A stretch of 64,000 nt of DNA from JACMRP01 sp047302465. Lineage in GTDB: Bacteria; Bdellovibrionota; Bdellovibrionia; Bdellovibrionales; Bdellovibrionaceae. Below, in pieces: positions 51,872 to 60,055 of the stretch; the stretch's first letter is position 1, and each line of letters starts with the position of its first letter. A model generated the notes under the pieces. The model worked only from the letters and a program-made list of their open reading frames with translations. It was not told the origin of the DNA and did not search any database. The position numbers and the translations under genes are program-made. The stretch covers positions 2,976,001 through 3,040,000 of the forward strand of contig NZ_CP178621.1 in the NCBI RefSeq assembly GCF_047302465.1, written 5' to 3'.

Positions 51872-53115
51872 TCAATGCCGTACCTTTTCTTGAACTCCTG
51901 AAGAATTTCTTTTTCGTCGCTGCTAGCTGGAGTTCTAGACTTCTTTTCGTTGGCGATTTTGACATTCAACGCCCACGCTGTTTTTACCATGCTCTTATCT
52001 AGGAAGGTTTGCAGAGGTTTTTCAACTTCGAGGTCGCGGATAAGACCTGCTGCTGAAACATAGTGACCAAGCTCTAAAGAGCTCTTTAGTAAAAGCAATC
52101 TTGAACTGACTAAACCTAATCCTGCACGACGTAAAATATTACCGCGATCTTCGTCTTTGGCCTGCATGAATTTTAAGATGGCGCAGGCTTCTGATTTTTC
52201 GCTCTCAGTGCAGATTTTGCTCTGATACTCGTCGACCTCTTTTTTATCTTCACTGATCACGGACATAGCCAGAAGCCCGAGGGCTTTTTCTTCGCCTTCA
52301 AGATTCCACACAGCGTTTTGAGCTTCGGTATAAACGCACGACTCGTCTGACTGTTCGGCAAAGAACAATGCCAAAGCGACATCTAAACGTTTTTCATCTT
52401 TGTATTTCTCAGTAGGGATATCTGGGCAATAGGATTTAGAAATCTTCTGACCACTCGCAAGACCTTCAACGACTGCTGTCTTGTAAGTTTTCCCCATAAA
52501 GGTGACGCCCATTAAAAACATAAATCCAAAAAAGATCCACATGGTAGAGCGAATATAACGAGACTCTACCGCCAAAGGTGCATCGACAGGTTCTTGCTTT
52601 AATGAAATCACTAAAGTGTCAGAAACTCTTTCATGGAAAGCGCGACGAAGTGGATGTCCCAGAATTTCCATAAATGGAACTCCGAGCATTCCTGTTCCTA
52701 ACCACCACCCCATAGGACGAAGCAAGCTCTGTGCAAACGTAAGCTGCTTTTGGTCGTCTTGATGGTGCTGTGGATACGAGATCACCTGCAGTTGCATAAA
52801 CTTCTGCCCTGGAGTCGCCTGCCAGAAGTAGAAAAACAATGCTTGCAATACGCAAGACACGACAACCATGCCGATTACAAACAATACCCAGATCACAACG
52901 GCTTGGTCTGAATCTGAGTTTAAAATCAAAACTGTTTTTAAATTTCTAAGAACTCCTGCAACCGAGAAGCTCACGATAGGAGAAAGAATCAAGAAATCCA
53001 GAATGAATGCGATAAAACGATCGGTCACCGAAGCCAACTGAAGTGATGGCGTTGCGAATCGAGGTGCCGTGCTTGAAGTGTCTTTGTCTGGAAACGATAA
53101 ATCCCTTACAACCAT
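51868..53115 (-). CDS. RDD-family membrane protein (second copy)
   Basis: 415 residues. The N-terminal RDD domain has several membrane segments (about 35-200: SVTDRFIAFILDFLILSPIVSF, GQKFMQLQVISYP), and a later segment near 205-225. The C-terminal half is soluble and helical with many Cys (KSYCPDIPTEKYK, ESCVYTEAQ, KICTESEKSEACAIL), probably periplasmic TPR-like. The ATG has no Shine-Dalgarno and sits inside a perfect inverted repeat and 7 nt after a GCCGATAA box, suggesting a leaderless mRNA. Confidence 0.88.
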   Translation of the reverse strand: MVVRDLSFPDKDTSSTAPRFATPSLQLASVTDRFIAFILDFLILSPIVSFSVAGVLRNLKTVLILNSDSDQAVVIWVLFVIGMVVVSCVLQALFFYFWQATPGQKFMQLQVISYPQHHQDDQKQLTFAQSLLRPMGWWLGTGMLGVPFMEILGHPLRRAFHERVSDTLVISLKQEPVDAPLAVESRYIRSTMWIFFGFMFLMGVTFMGKTYKTAVVEGLASGQKISKSYCPDIPTEKYKDEKRLDVALALFFAEQSDESCVYTEAQNAVWNLEGEEKALGLLAMSVISEDKKEVDEYQSKICTESEKSEACAILKFMQAKDEDRGNILRRAGLGLVSSRLLLLKSSLELGHYVSAAGLIRDLEVEKPLQTFLDKSMVKTAWALNVKIANEKKSRTPASSDEKEILQEFKKRYGIE

Positions 53116-53150
53116 AAGGGATTTATCGGCATGAAGGACTTAAAACTGCG
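53095..53150 (-). promoter_or_regulatory. Sigma-28-like box and 14-bp palindrome across the RDD start
   Basis: Minus strand CGCAGTTT, 12 nt, GCCGATAA (53123-53130), 7 nt before the ATG. Overlapping it, a perfect 14-bp inverted repeat with a 6-nt loop (53095-53108 / 53115-53128; arm CGATAAATCCCTTA) brackets the start codon. Confidence 0.5.
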
Positions 53151-53167
53151 GTCTAGTTAATAGGAAC

Positions 53168-53800
53168 TTACTGGCTGATTTTCAGAGAAAGAACGCGGCC
53201 TTCTTCGTCCAACTGGAAGTGCGCCTGTCCGAGATCTTTGTTGCCACTGCTGATCAGTTTATAGACTTCAGTATTGCCCTGACGGCTAGCAAACTGGACT
53301 TTGGAATAATCCAAAGCAAACACAGTTTTAAAGATTTTCAAGAACTCAGCTTTTTCTTTGATAACCAACGGCTGGTCACCAGCGTGATTGTCAGTGAAAT
53401 CAAAACTTTGAATTTTGCTATTTACGATGTGAGTTTTGTATTTACCTTCAAGAAAGCCAAAAACCAGTTCATCTTTAAGAGTTGGTTTCACAGCCAAAAG
53501 ACTTTTTGCTGCGTCTTTTTCTTGGGCCAATTTCTGAGCAAGTTCATGCTCCCACTTGATTCCGTCAACAGAATCACGGTCCTCAAAACTAGCAATTCCA
53601 CGATTACCCTCAGCGAATGCATCCACTTTGTTTTGTGATTTTACAATCCACTCATTTAGGAAAACAGTCATCACGAGGACTGAAACAATCGAAAGGCCCA
53701 ATACTGCTTTTTGATCTTGTCCCTTGTCTAAAAGGCGTTTGCGCACAGACTTAGCTTTTGGAAATTCCAGGACTTTATTATCAGCAGAATTCTTAGACAT
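53168..53800 (-). CDS. Single-pass membrane protein of unknown function
   Basis: About 210 residues. The start MSKNSADNKVLEFPKAK follows GGGG 7 nt upstream; the longer frame has no support. One membrane helix near residues 34-55 (VLGLSIVSVLVMTVFLNEW) and a periplasmic domain with a beta-sheet end (KFQLDEEGRVLSLKISQ). No family recognised. It is encoded just upstream of the RDD/rhomboid pair on the same strand with a 52-bp gap. Confidence 0.82.
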   Translation of the reverse strand: MSKNSADNKVLEFPKAKSVRKRLLDKGQDQKAVLGLSIVSVLVMTVFLNEWIVKSQNKVDAFAEGNRGIASFEDRDSVDGIKWEHELAQKLAQEKDAAKSLLAVKPTLKDELVFGFLEGKYKTHIVNSKIQSFDFTDNHAGDQPLVIKEKAEFLKIFKTVFALDYSKVQFASRQGNTEVYKLISSGNKDLGQAHFQLDEEGRVLSLKISQ

Positions 53801-54035
53801 GATTTGGCCCCTTTTTTTCAGACACGTGAAGTATTCCATTCGGTTAGATCTGGTCTGTCTAGATCTAATTTGAGATACAGCGAAACACGTGCCAATCCTG
53901 TAAATCACCAGCTTCTTTTAAAATACATCTTATCGTTAACTCTCTCAACATCCGACTGTAACTTGTTATACGTTTTATTTTGAGACACGCGCTAGGTGCA
54001 AGAGACGTAGGAGCGGAGCTCCGTAGCTGGACTAC

Positions 54036-55271
54036 TTAAAACAGCTGCACAGCCTTCTTAATCCAGCTGTCCTCGCCGTTCTCCATCTCGCTGAGATGGT
54101 AATAGAGGACCTTATCGACCTGGACTCCTGGACCTTCTATTTTATGACCTCGCCGTGTTTGATAAAGCGCTTCAGGAACGGAGATCTTTACGCCATCGGC
54201 CAATTCAGGCACCGGATACCAAACGCCTACGAGCAGCTGCCCCGCGCTTGCAGAGCCAAATATTTTTGCACCAATATAATCCTTTAACGCCTGCGCTACC
54301 ATCTCTGATGTAGAAGCACTTCCCGAGTCCACCAAAACAGCCACAGACGCCGCTAAGCAGTCATAGTCCTCAAAAGTCCAAAGACGAACTAAGAAGGATT
54401 GATCAAGAACAACAATTTGATTTTCATCGTTCAGATCATCCGGCAATGTCATCTCTTTTTTAAGTTTCGATTTTGGTTTCCACAAATAACCAATATCTTG
54501 AGGTGAACACATAAACGGAGACAAAAATCTTAATCCTGCAACGAAGTTGCCACCAAGATTTCCTCGAAGATCTACAATAATTTTTTGATACTTTTTAAGT
54601 TCAGAAACCTGAGAAAGCCATTTCTCTTTCTCAAAATACTCCGCGCGAAACGATGGCACTTTGAACACCGCTGTTTTCGCAGTTAGAGGAATGATTTGAG
54701 GATCCTCTTCCCGTTTGATATCGCCGGTCGAGATTTTATATTCCGTGATTTTTTTCTGACGAAGAATCAAATATTTTCCAGAAGTCTTTTCAGCAAGTTC
54801 TGGAGTTCCTAGGTCGTCATTGATTCGATAAATGACATCTCCCATGCGAAGTCCTGCGCGTTCTGCCGGAGAATTTTTATGGACTTTAAATATGACAAGT
54901 TCCCCATCGACATATTGGGATTCAATGCCCGTTTCTTTGCTCTCGCCTTGCCACACCCTGCGGGACTCTTGAGGACTGTAGATGGACAAATGCGAAGCAT
55001 GAAGGATCGAGAACTGATCATTCAAATCTTCAACAATGGCTGCGACGGGAGTATCTTCTTTGACAAGTTCGGATCTCTTGACGCACCCACGGCTCCAAGA
55101 GACCAGCTTTTCGCCTTGCATGTAAATTCGGTCATTCACGAAAGTACAAATCTTAGCATAAGTATTTCCCGGCGGATGCTTTCGCACCACCGTCATACCT
55201 AAGTAAAGGCAGAGCACAAAAAATAAAAAGCCAGGAATCCATCCTGGCTTTTTGAAAAGACTGGAATCCAT
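54036..55271 (-). CDS. S41-family peptidase with PDZ domain
   Basis: 411 residues. An N-terminal membrane anchor (about 11-29), a PDZ domain (about 95-165: SPAERAGLRMGDVIYRIND) and the S41 core with IIVDLRGNLGGNFVAGLRFL. The catalytic Ser lies in SGSASTSEMVAQALKDYIGA. The position of the catalytic Lys of CtpA-type enzymes reads IFGSASAGQL, without Lys, as in the other S41 subgroup. It should cut proteins in the periplasm. The next gene starts 8 bp before it on the same strand, so the two may share a transcript. Confidence 0.9.
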   Translation of the reverse strand: MDSSLFKKPGWIPGFLFFVLCLYLGMTVVRKHPPGNTYAKICTFVNDRIYMQGEKLVSWSRGCVKRSELVKEDTPVAAIVEDLNDQFSILHASHLSIYSPQESRRVWQGESKETGIESQYVDGELVIFKVHKNSPAERAGLRMGDVIYRINDDLGTPELAEKTSGKYLILRQKKITEYKISTGDIKREEDPQIIPLTAKTAVFKVPSFRAEYFEKEKWLSQVSELKKYQKIIVDLRGNLGGNFVAGLRFLSPFMCSPQDIGYLWKPKSKLKKEMTLPDDLNDENQIVVLDQSFLVRLWTFEDYDCLAASVAVLVDSGSASTSEMVAQALKDYIGAKIFGSASAGQLLVGVWYPVPELADGVKISVPEALYQTRRGHKIEGPGVQVDKVLYYHLSEMENGEDSWIKKAVQLF

Positions 55272-55279
55272 TTGGTGGA

Positions 55280-55720
55280 TTATGCCGCTCTTTTCTTACG
55301 AGCTTGAGAAGGATCAATGTGATATTGTTTCACTTTACGATACAATGTCGCACGACCGATACCCAATGCTTTTGCTGCTTCTGTCAAATTCCCTTTGTAC
55401 TGAAGGATAGCATTTTCGATAGCATGAGCTTCGAGCTCATCCATCTTTTGGATTTTGTTGTCAGCATTATAAGAACTGCCTGGGCCTGGGAATGGCAATA
55501 CATTCGTGCCAGCAGTTTCACCATTTACTGGGCTAGAACCGAAAGCTAATGAAGGAACACCAGCCATCAATTGCTGGCGGAAGAACGGAGAATCCAATCC
55601 TTCTCTCCATTGTGAAGGCGAATACGCTTGGAAAGTCATGTCCTGACCTTCACATTGTTTCTTGGCGTTATCGATCGCCTCAGCGTTATCGCTCACCATA
55701 ATCATAATTGTACGAGACAT
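55280..55720 (-). CDS. Fis-type helix-turn-helix DNA-binding protein
   Basis: 146 residues. The C-terminal about 50 residues are a Fis/NtrC-type DNA-binding domain: LEAHAIENAILQYKGNLTEAAKALGIGRATLYRKVKQYHID. The N-terminal about 60 residues look like a small receiver-like or regulatory part (TIMIMVSDNAEAIDNAKKQCEGQDMTFQAYS) without a phosphorylation Asp that I can assign. No AAA+ domain is present, so it cannot activate sigma-54 itself. GGGGAGG precedes the ATG. It lies behind a good sigma-28-like promoter and 8 bp before the S41 gene. Confidence 0.92.
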   Translation of the reverse strand: MSRTIMIMVSDNAEAIDNAKKQCEGQDMTFQAYSPSQWREGLDSPFFRQQLMAGVPSLAFGSSPVNGETAGTNVLPFPGPGSSYNADNKIQKMDELEAHAIENAILQYKGNLTEAAKALGIGRATLYRKVKQYHIDPSQARKKRAA

Positions 55721-55772
55721 CTAGTCCTCCCCGATTGATACGTTTAACGTTCATGTTTGAATCACTTTTATC

Positions 55773-55799
55773 GTATCGGCGTTTCATCGTGAGAATTTA
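55773..55799 (-). promoter_or_regulatory. Sigma-28 (FliA)-like promoter
   Basis: Minus strand TAAATTCT, 11 nt, GCCGATAC: the TAAA core, correct 11-nt spacing and seven of eight -10 bases. Start predicted about 45 nt before the regulator's ATG. Confidence 0.75.
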
Positions 55800-55802
55800 G
55801 GG

Positions 55803-55826
55803 GTCTCAACAAAAATATTTTGAGAC
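55803..55826. promoter_or_regulatory. Inverted repeat upstream of the Fis-type gene
   Basis: GTCTCAA...TTGAGAC (7-bp arms, 10-nt spacer) just upstream of the sigma-28-like -35. A plausible operator, or self-regulation site. Confidence 0.4.
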
Positions 55827-55920
55827 ACTTTAAACCCTAGAAAACACTTCAGAAACACCCCGTCTCATATTGGGACTTGATTTATAGTTGAGTTAGAGCA
55901 GGACCTTCATCTCGCTTTAT

Positions 55921-56130
55921 CTCCATTCTGCATAGGTTTTGGTCGAATCGGGGATTTGTCGCGGCTTTGCTGTTTAGCTTCTGTGGTGAGGGGGACAGCC
56001 TTCCGGGCTTCACGCAAGCGCCACGCCTTCGGCGTGGTTCGCGCCATCCGGGCGCCGCTTGAGCCCCCTAACCACAGAAGCTAAACAGCAAATCCACCCC
56101 AAATTCGCTTCGATCAAAACTAGAATGGAG
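55921..56130. repeat. Large nested palindrome 1
   Basis: Perfect 22-bp arms at 55966-55987 and 56071-56092 (GCTGTTTAGCTTCTGTGGT core), extended by outer imperfect arms 55921-55953 and 56097-56130. Inside are CCACGCC-TTC-GGCGTGG and GGCGCCGCTTGAGCCCCC, the latter shared in reverse with the next palindrome. No coding capacity. Confidence 0.7.
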
Positions 56131-56233
56131 AGAAGCGCTCTTCAAGCACGGTCATATATACAACGTGTTTTGCGCGCGCGGAGGCCGTGCGGATTGGCTT
56201 GCTACTTTTATGTTTTTGATTTTGTACGAAGCA

Positions 56234-56394
56234 ATTTTCGGGAGAGACTGAGGAGCTTTGCGGCTCTTTCAGTCGGGGGCTCAAGCGGCGCCACGATGGC
56301 GCGAATTCGCCGAAGGCGAACGCTTGTCTGAGGGCCGGACGCCCGTCCCCCGAGTGGAAGAGTCGCAAAGGTTCTCGGGCTCTGCCGAAAACCC
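56234..56394. repeat. Large nested palindrome 2
   Basis: Left arm 56234-56279 and right arm 56347-56394, imperfect but clear (CTTTGCGGCTCTTTC core). An inner hairpin TTCGCC-GAA-GGCGAA lies at 56304-56318. It shares GGGGGCTCAAGCGGCGCC with palindrome 1 (reverse). Lies 37 bp before the stop of the MepA-like gene. Confidence 0.65.
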
Positions 56395-56430
56395 AGCGTC
56401 GACCATAAAACTCAGAATACTAAAAAAGAC

Positions 56431-58089
56431 TTAGCAACCAGTAGCACGAGCAGGAGGAGCCATTTGGCGGCAGCGTGGTTGGCCCTTCGAGCACTTCAAT
56501 CTTAAGTGGAAGTGATTCGCGTGACCTTTCCAAGGTACCAAAGCTCTCAGTGTCTCGAATGGGACTCCGTCTTTGCTAGAGCCTACTTCTTTGTTACGTG
56601 CAGCGATTTGGCAGAACTCACGTTTCATGTTTGAGTCTGTGAAGATACGATCCACGTTCGAAGTTTCTACGAGTGATTTGAAAAGATCCCATTGTGTGTC
56701 TGACATCCATGAGCGTTTTGCAGAAGAGGATGCCATTACGTTTGTGAAACCTTTTTGGAATGAGTTGTTGTCGAAGTAGTAAGAGATGTCAGCATCCAAA
56801 CCACGACGGTGAGATGAGTGACCACCCAATTTACCACCGTTTTTCTTAGACACATCACCGACGCTGATGATGTAACCATTTACTTTTTTCTGACTGTACT
56901 GACCGATATGAGCCATCATGTTCAACATGTCTGTTGTACCATAATAAGTCTCGCGTTTTGGATACATGATGTTGTAACCAGAGTTATCGTTGTCCTTTTG
57001 GAACTTCAAAAGGCTGACGGCATTTTCCAAACGGCCGGTGCCGTTATCACCGATAGCTTGGCTGATAGTATTTAAAATCTTACGGCCTACAGACACATTG
57101 TCTGGATTCTTAGAAGGAACATCCGGTTTAATTGGAGGCTTAGGAACAACCGGAGTCACAGGCTTCTTAGGCTCTTCTTTTTTAGGCTCTGGCTTCTTCG
57201 GTTCTTCCTTTTTAGGTTCGTCCTTTTTTGGATTTACCGGAGCAGGCTGTTGAGAATTAGACTTTTTATCGTCTTTCTTCTCATCCTTTTTTTCTTCTTC
57301 TTTCTTATCTTCTTTTGGAGTCGGCGTTGGAGTAGATGGTGCTACTTGGAACAAGACTTCGATGTCACGCTCAGGTTCACCAACGTAAGCACCGAGTTCG
57401 CCTCCGCCGTCGTCATCATGTTCAAACTCACTACCCTCTTCATCCAACTTCTCTTCTTCTTCAGGAGTCGGCGTTGGGGTAGGCTTTGTCTTTTTCTTTA
57501 CTTTTGGTTTATCTGGAGTCGAAGACTGTTTACCACCTTGATCGTCAGAATCTTCCTCTACTTGAGAGTCTTCATCTTTCGCAGAAGGATTCGGTTTAAC
57601 GATCATCTTGTCAGTCGATTCAACCTGGTGATGATATGCGCGTCCTTTATAAACTACATAGATATCGATGAAAGACTCAGAACAGTCTGTGTACATACAA
57701 GTAAGCTTCGCGCCGGCTTTTACCTGCAACGAGTCTAGCTCAGCTTGGTTTTGCACGAACATATAAGAGGTGAAGTCATCTGGACTAATAGTACCAACAA
57801 CATTAATAGGAACTTTCAAGGCAATCTGGTCGCCATCCACAGGTTGAATGGTCACGATCCCGGTTAAAGAGGTCTCGGCTTTGTCGCCGTCTACTTTAAG
57901 GACCAAATTTGAAATACTGGAAACTCCATCGAAAACATCGTACTGACCAACGCGAGTCTTGGTCGGCATGACTGGAATGTAAGTGGTCTCGGGCTTTGAA
58001 ATTGTCGAAGCAATAGGTTCTACGAACCCGCCTTGAGAGCACGACACTAAAAAGGCCATCATTATAGAGAGCAGTATTTTACGTTCCAC
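56431..58089 (-). CDS. MepA-like murein endopeptidase lipoprotein with charged linker
   Basis: 552 residues from a GTG start (AGGAG 7 nt upstream). The lipobox is VSC (Cys near 17). A beta-rich N-terminal region (about 40-165) is followed by a linker of about 160 residues rich in Pro/Lys/Glu with KKEEPKKPEPKK repeats that could cross the peptidoglycan. The C-terminal M15-like domain has GGHSSHRRGLDADISYYF, with the zinc His-Asp set, and HANHFHLRLKC near the end. MepA-type enzymes cut D-Ala-meso-DAP cross-links and are insensitive to penicillin. Confidence 0.92.
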   Translation of the reverse strand: MERKILLSIMMAFLVSCSQGGFVEPIASTISKPETTYIPVMPTKTRVGQYDVFDGVSSISNLVLKVDGDKAETSLTGIVTIQPVDGDQIALKVPINVVGTISPDDFTSYMFVQNQAELDSLQVKAGAKLTCMYTDCSESFIDIYVVYKGRAYHHQVESTDKMIVKPNPSAKDEDSQVEEDSDDQGGKQSSTPDKPKVKKKTKPTPTPTPEEEEKLDEEGSEFEHDDDGGGELGAYVGEPERDIEVLFQVAPSTPTPTPKEDKKEEEKKDEKKDDKKSNSQQPAPVNPKKDEPKKEEPKKPEPKKEEPKKPVTPVVPKPPIKPDVPSKNPDNVSVGRKILNTISQAIGDNGTGRLENAVSLLKFQKDNDNSGYNIMYPKRETYYGTTDMLNMMAHIGQYSQKKVNGYIISVGDVSKKNGGKLGGHSSHRRGLDADISYYFDNNSFQKGFTNVMASSSAKRSWMSDTQWDLFKSLVETSNVDRIFTDSNMKREFCQIAARNKEVGSSKDGVPFETLRALVPWKGHANHFHLRLKCSKGQPRCRQMAPPARATGC

Positions 58090-58403
58090 GGTAATTCTCC
58101 TAAAAGTGCTCTAAGCAGGACTTGTGCCATATTGAGACCGTGGTCCAAATCAAAATTATCCACATTTGGTCCATCTTGTACTCGTCAAACCCGCAGCCAG
58201 AGTGACGTTCCTGGGCACTTCAGTGCGCCGAGAATTGTTTAGAATTTTATACTCATCATCCATTTGTTTCCGAGACTTTCGTTTTAATTTTTCACAGTCC
58301 TAGGTCTTGATTTGCGGCTCTTCACTCTCGTTTTTCTCTCGATCTTCCGAGTCTCCTGTAGGCTTTTTTTTCGCACACTGAACTTTTTTGAGGGGGATCT
58401 CAT
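58090..58403. other. Intergenic region between wall-enzyme genes
   Basis: 314 bp between divergent genes. No open frame of coding appearance, no palindrome of note, no sigma-54 or sigma-28 site that I can support. It should hold both promoters. Confidence 0.4.
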
Positions 58404-59219
58404 ATGGTAAAAATGTACTCAAAAGGATTTTTGGCACTCAGTCTGGCGTTCAGTCTTGCAGCATGTGGAAACAACTTTGATGACTCTAAATTGCCCGACG
58501 ACACGACCGAAGAACAGATCGTAAAGGAACTGCCCGGTGATAACGACAGTGCCACCGACGGCCAGGACGATGAAAACACGAGCGAAGAAGTAGCTCAACC
58601 TGCTCCAGCCGAGCCTACGACACCAGTTGAACCAGCACCTGCTCCAGCACCAGCACCAGCACCACCAGCAAATAGTGATAGAGATGGAGTACTTGCAAAA
58701 TACAATCATCTTGATCCAAAAAGAATCGTTCCAACAAAAGCATTGGCCGATGCCGTTGCTTACTACGATAAGAACTTGTCTAAGATTAAGAACAAGAGCT
58801 ACTTGTCTGTGATCAACTTTGGACAAAGCTCTAAAGAAGCTCGCTTCTATATCATCAATATGACAAGCGGAGCTGTGTGGGCAATTCACACGTCACACGG
58901 AAAAGGCTCTGATTCAAACCACGATGGCTATGCTGAAAAATTCAGTAACGTATCTGGTTCGAATGCCAGCTCTTTGGGTTTCTATATGACTGCAGAAACT
59001 TACTATGGAAAACATGGTTTGTCGTTGAAGCTTGATGGCATGTCTAGCACAAATTCAAATGCACGCCCTCGTGCGGTTGTCATTCATGGTGCCGACTATG
59101 TTCAAGAGGCCAGCAAAATCCAAGGCCGTAGCTGGGGTTGCCCTGCTGTGACGATGTCTTATCGCGATAAAGTCATTGGACTTCTTAAAGGTGGCAGCGT
59201 CATCTACGCTGTAAAATAA
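58404..59219 (+). CDS. L,D-transpeptidase-like (YkuD_2) lipoprotein
   Basis: 271 residues. ATG after GGGGGA (6 nt). Lipobox LAAC (Cys near 21), then an acidic and Pro/Ala linker (about 25-95), then the catalytic-domain-2 type core: VINFGQSSKEARFYIINMTSGAVWAIHTSHGKGSDSN, and the active-site box RAVVIHGADYVQEASKIQGRSWGCPAVTM with His and Cys (near 250). It makes 3-3 cross-links or attaches proteins or D-amino acids to peptidoglycan. It is divergent from the MepA-like gene, so cutting and rebuilding activities lie together. A terminator follows. Confidence 0.92.
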   Translation: MVKMYSKGFLALSLAFSLAACGNNFDDSKLPDDTTEEQIVKELPGDNDSATDGQDDENTSEEVAQPAPAEPTTPVEPAPAPAPAPAPPANSDRDGVLAKYNHLDPKRIVPTKALADAVAYYDKNLSKIKNKSYLSVINFGQSSKEARFYIINMTSGAVWAIHTSHGKGSDSNHDGYAEKFSNVSGSNASSLGFYMTAETYYGKHGLSLKLDGMSSTNSNARPRAVVIHGADYVQEASKIQGRSWGCPAVTMSYRDKVIGLLKGGSVIYAVK

Positions 59220-59238
59220 AACGTCTTAAGCACAAAAT

Positions 59239-59269
59239 AAAAAAGCCGACCTTATCAGTCGGCTTTTTT
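59239..59269. terminator. Bidirectional terminator
   Basis: AAAAAAGCCGAC / GTCGGCTTTTTT, a 12-bp stem with a 7-nt loop, between convergent genes. Confidence 0.92.
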
Positions 59270-59289
59270 ATTTTCTTTTGCAGATTAAA

Positions 59290-59844
59290 TTATCTGCGAC
59301 CAGATTTGATCTTCACTTGAAGTTTAGAGATCAAATGAACCGCCATCTTTTCTTGTACGCGGCACATTTTCAACTCATCACGACGGTAAGATCTTTGTGA
59401 TGGAGTCAGAGTTCCTGTTTCAAGCTCCATTTCGTAGTCCAACTTAGAAGAGCGAATGCCTTCCAATTCTTTGGTCTGTTGCTTGAAAAGTTTTGTTACG
59501 CCACTAAGTGGAGCAACTTCGATCCATTCTTCTTTCGCGCGATACCAGCTCACCATACGCAAGAAACGAGCTTTGTTCTTTGCAAGAGTGAACTTCGGAT
59601 ATTTGTCTTCAGACAGATCCAAGATGTTGTCGATTTCATCCAGGTTCAGGTCTTCTTCTTCTTCGCTCAAAGGATTTAGAGCGTTTAGACCTAATTGTCC
59701 TTCAAGAGCTTCGGCGGTTAAGGCATCGTCTCCAAACTGATCTTCAGCTTCTTCCTCGTCGAGTTCCTCATCAAGTTCCTCATCGAGTTCGTCCATCAAT
59801 TCTTCTTCAATAGCGTTCGGATTTGTCCCGGTTGAATCAGCCAC
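59290..59844 (-). CDS. Acidic-repeat protein of unknown function
   Basis: About 184 residues. The start is taken as GTG (residues ADSTGTNPN follow) because GGGGAGG lies 9 nt upstream; an ATG 18 bp earlier has no ribosome site. The N-terminus has an Asp/Glu/Leu repeat (EELMDELDEELDEELDEEEAE). The C-terminal about 110 residues form a basic helical domain (FTLAKNKARFLRMVSWYRAKEEWIEVAP... RRDELKMCRVQEKMAVHLISKLQVKIKSGRR). No signal peptide or family recognised. The acidic/basic split is typical of nucleic-acid mimics or adaptor proteins. Confidence 0.78.
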   Translation of the reverse strand: MADSTGTNPNAIEEELMDELDEELDEELDEEEAEDQFGDDALTAEALEGQLGLNALNPLSEEEEDLNLDEIDNILDLSEDKYPKFTLAKNKARFLRMVSWYRAKEEWIEVAPLSGVTKLFKQQTKELEGIRSSKLDYEMELETGTLTPSQRSYRRDELKMCRVQEKMAVHLISKLQVKIKSGRR

Positions 59845-60055
59845 GGTTCCAAGCCTCCCCATAATTTTTAAATACGTTCGATTAGCAGAAGAGAGGTTAT
59901 ACCCTAAAAGGTTCGATGACACAATATGTCGAATGGGTGAAAAAATGACAAAAGTGAAAATTTCCAACTATTTAAACAGATTCACGAGCAGAGATTGTAG
60001 TTAATTCCTGCCCGTTTCGACAGCATTGTGAAGACTTATTACACGATCTTCTAAA

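Noticed and set aside
56059..56331. 90-residue open frame across the palindromes
   Set aside because: It runs through palindrome arms, with basic low-complexity sequence and no ribosome site.
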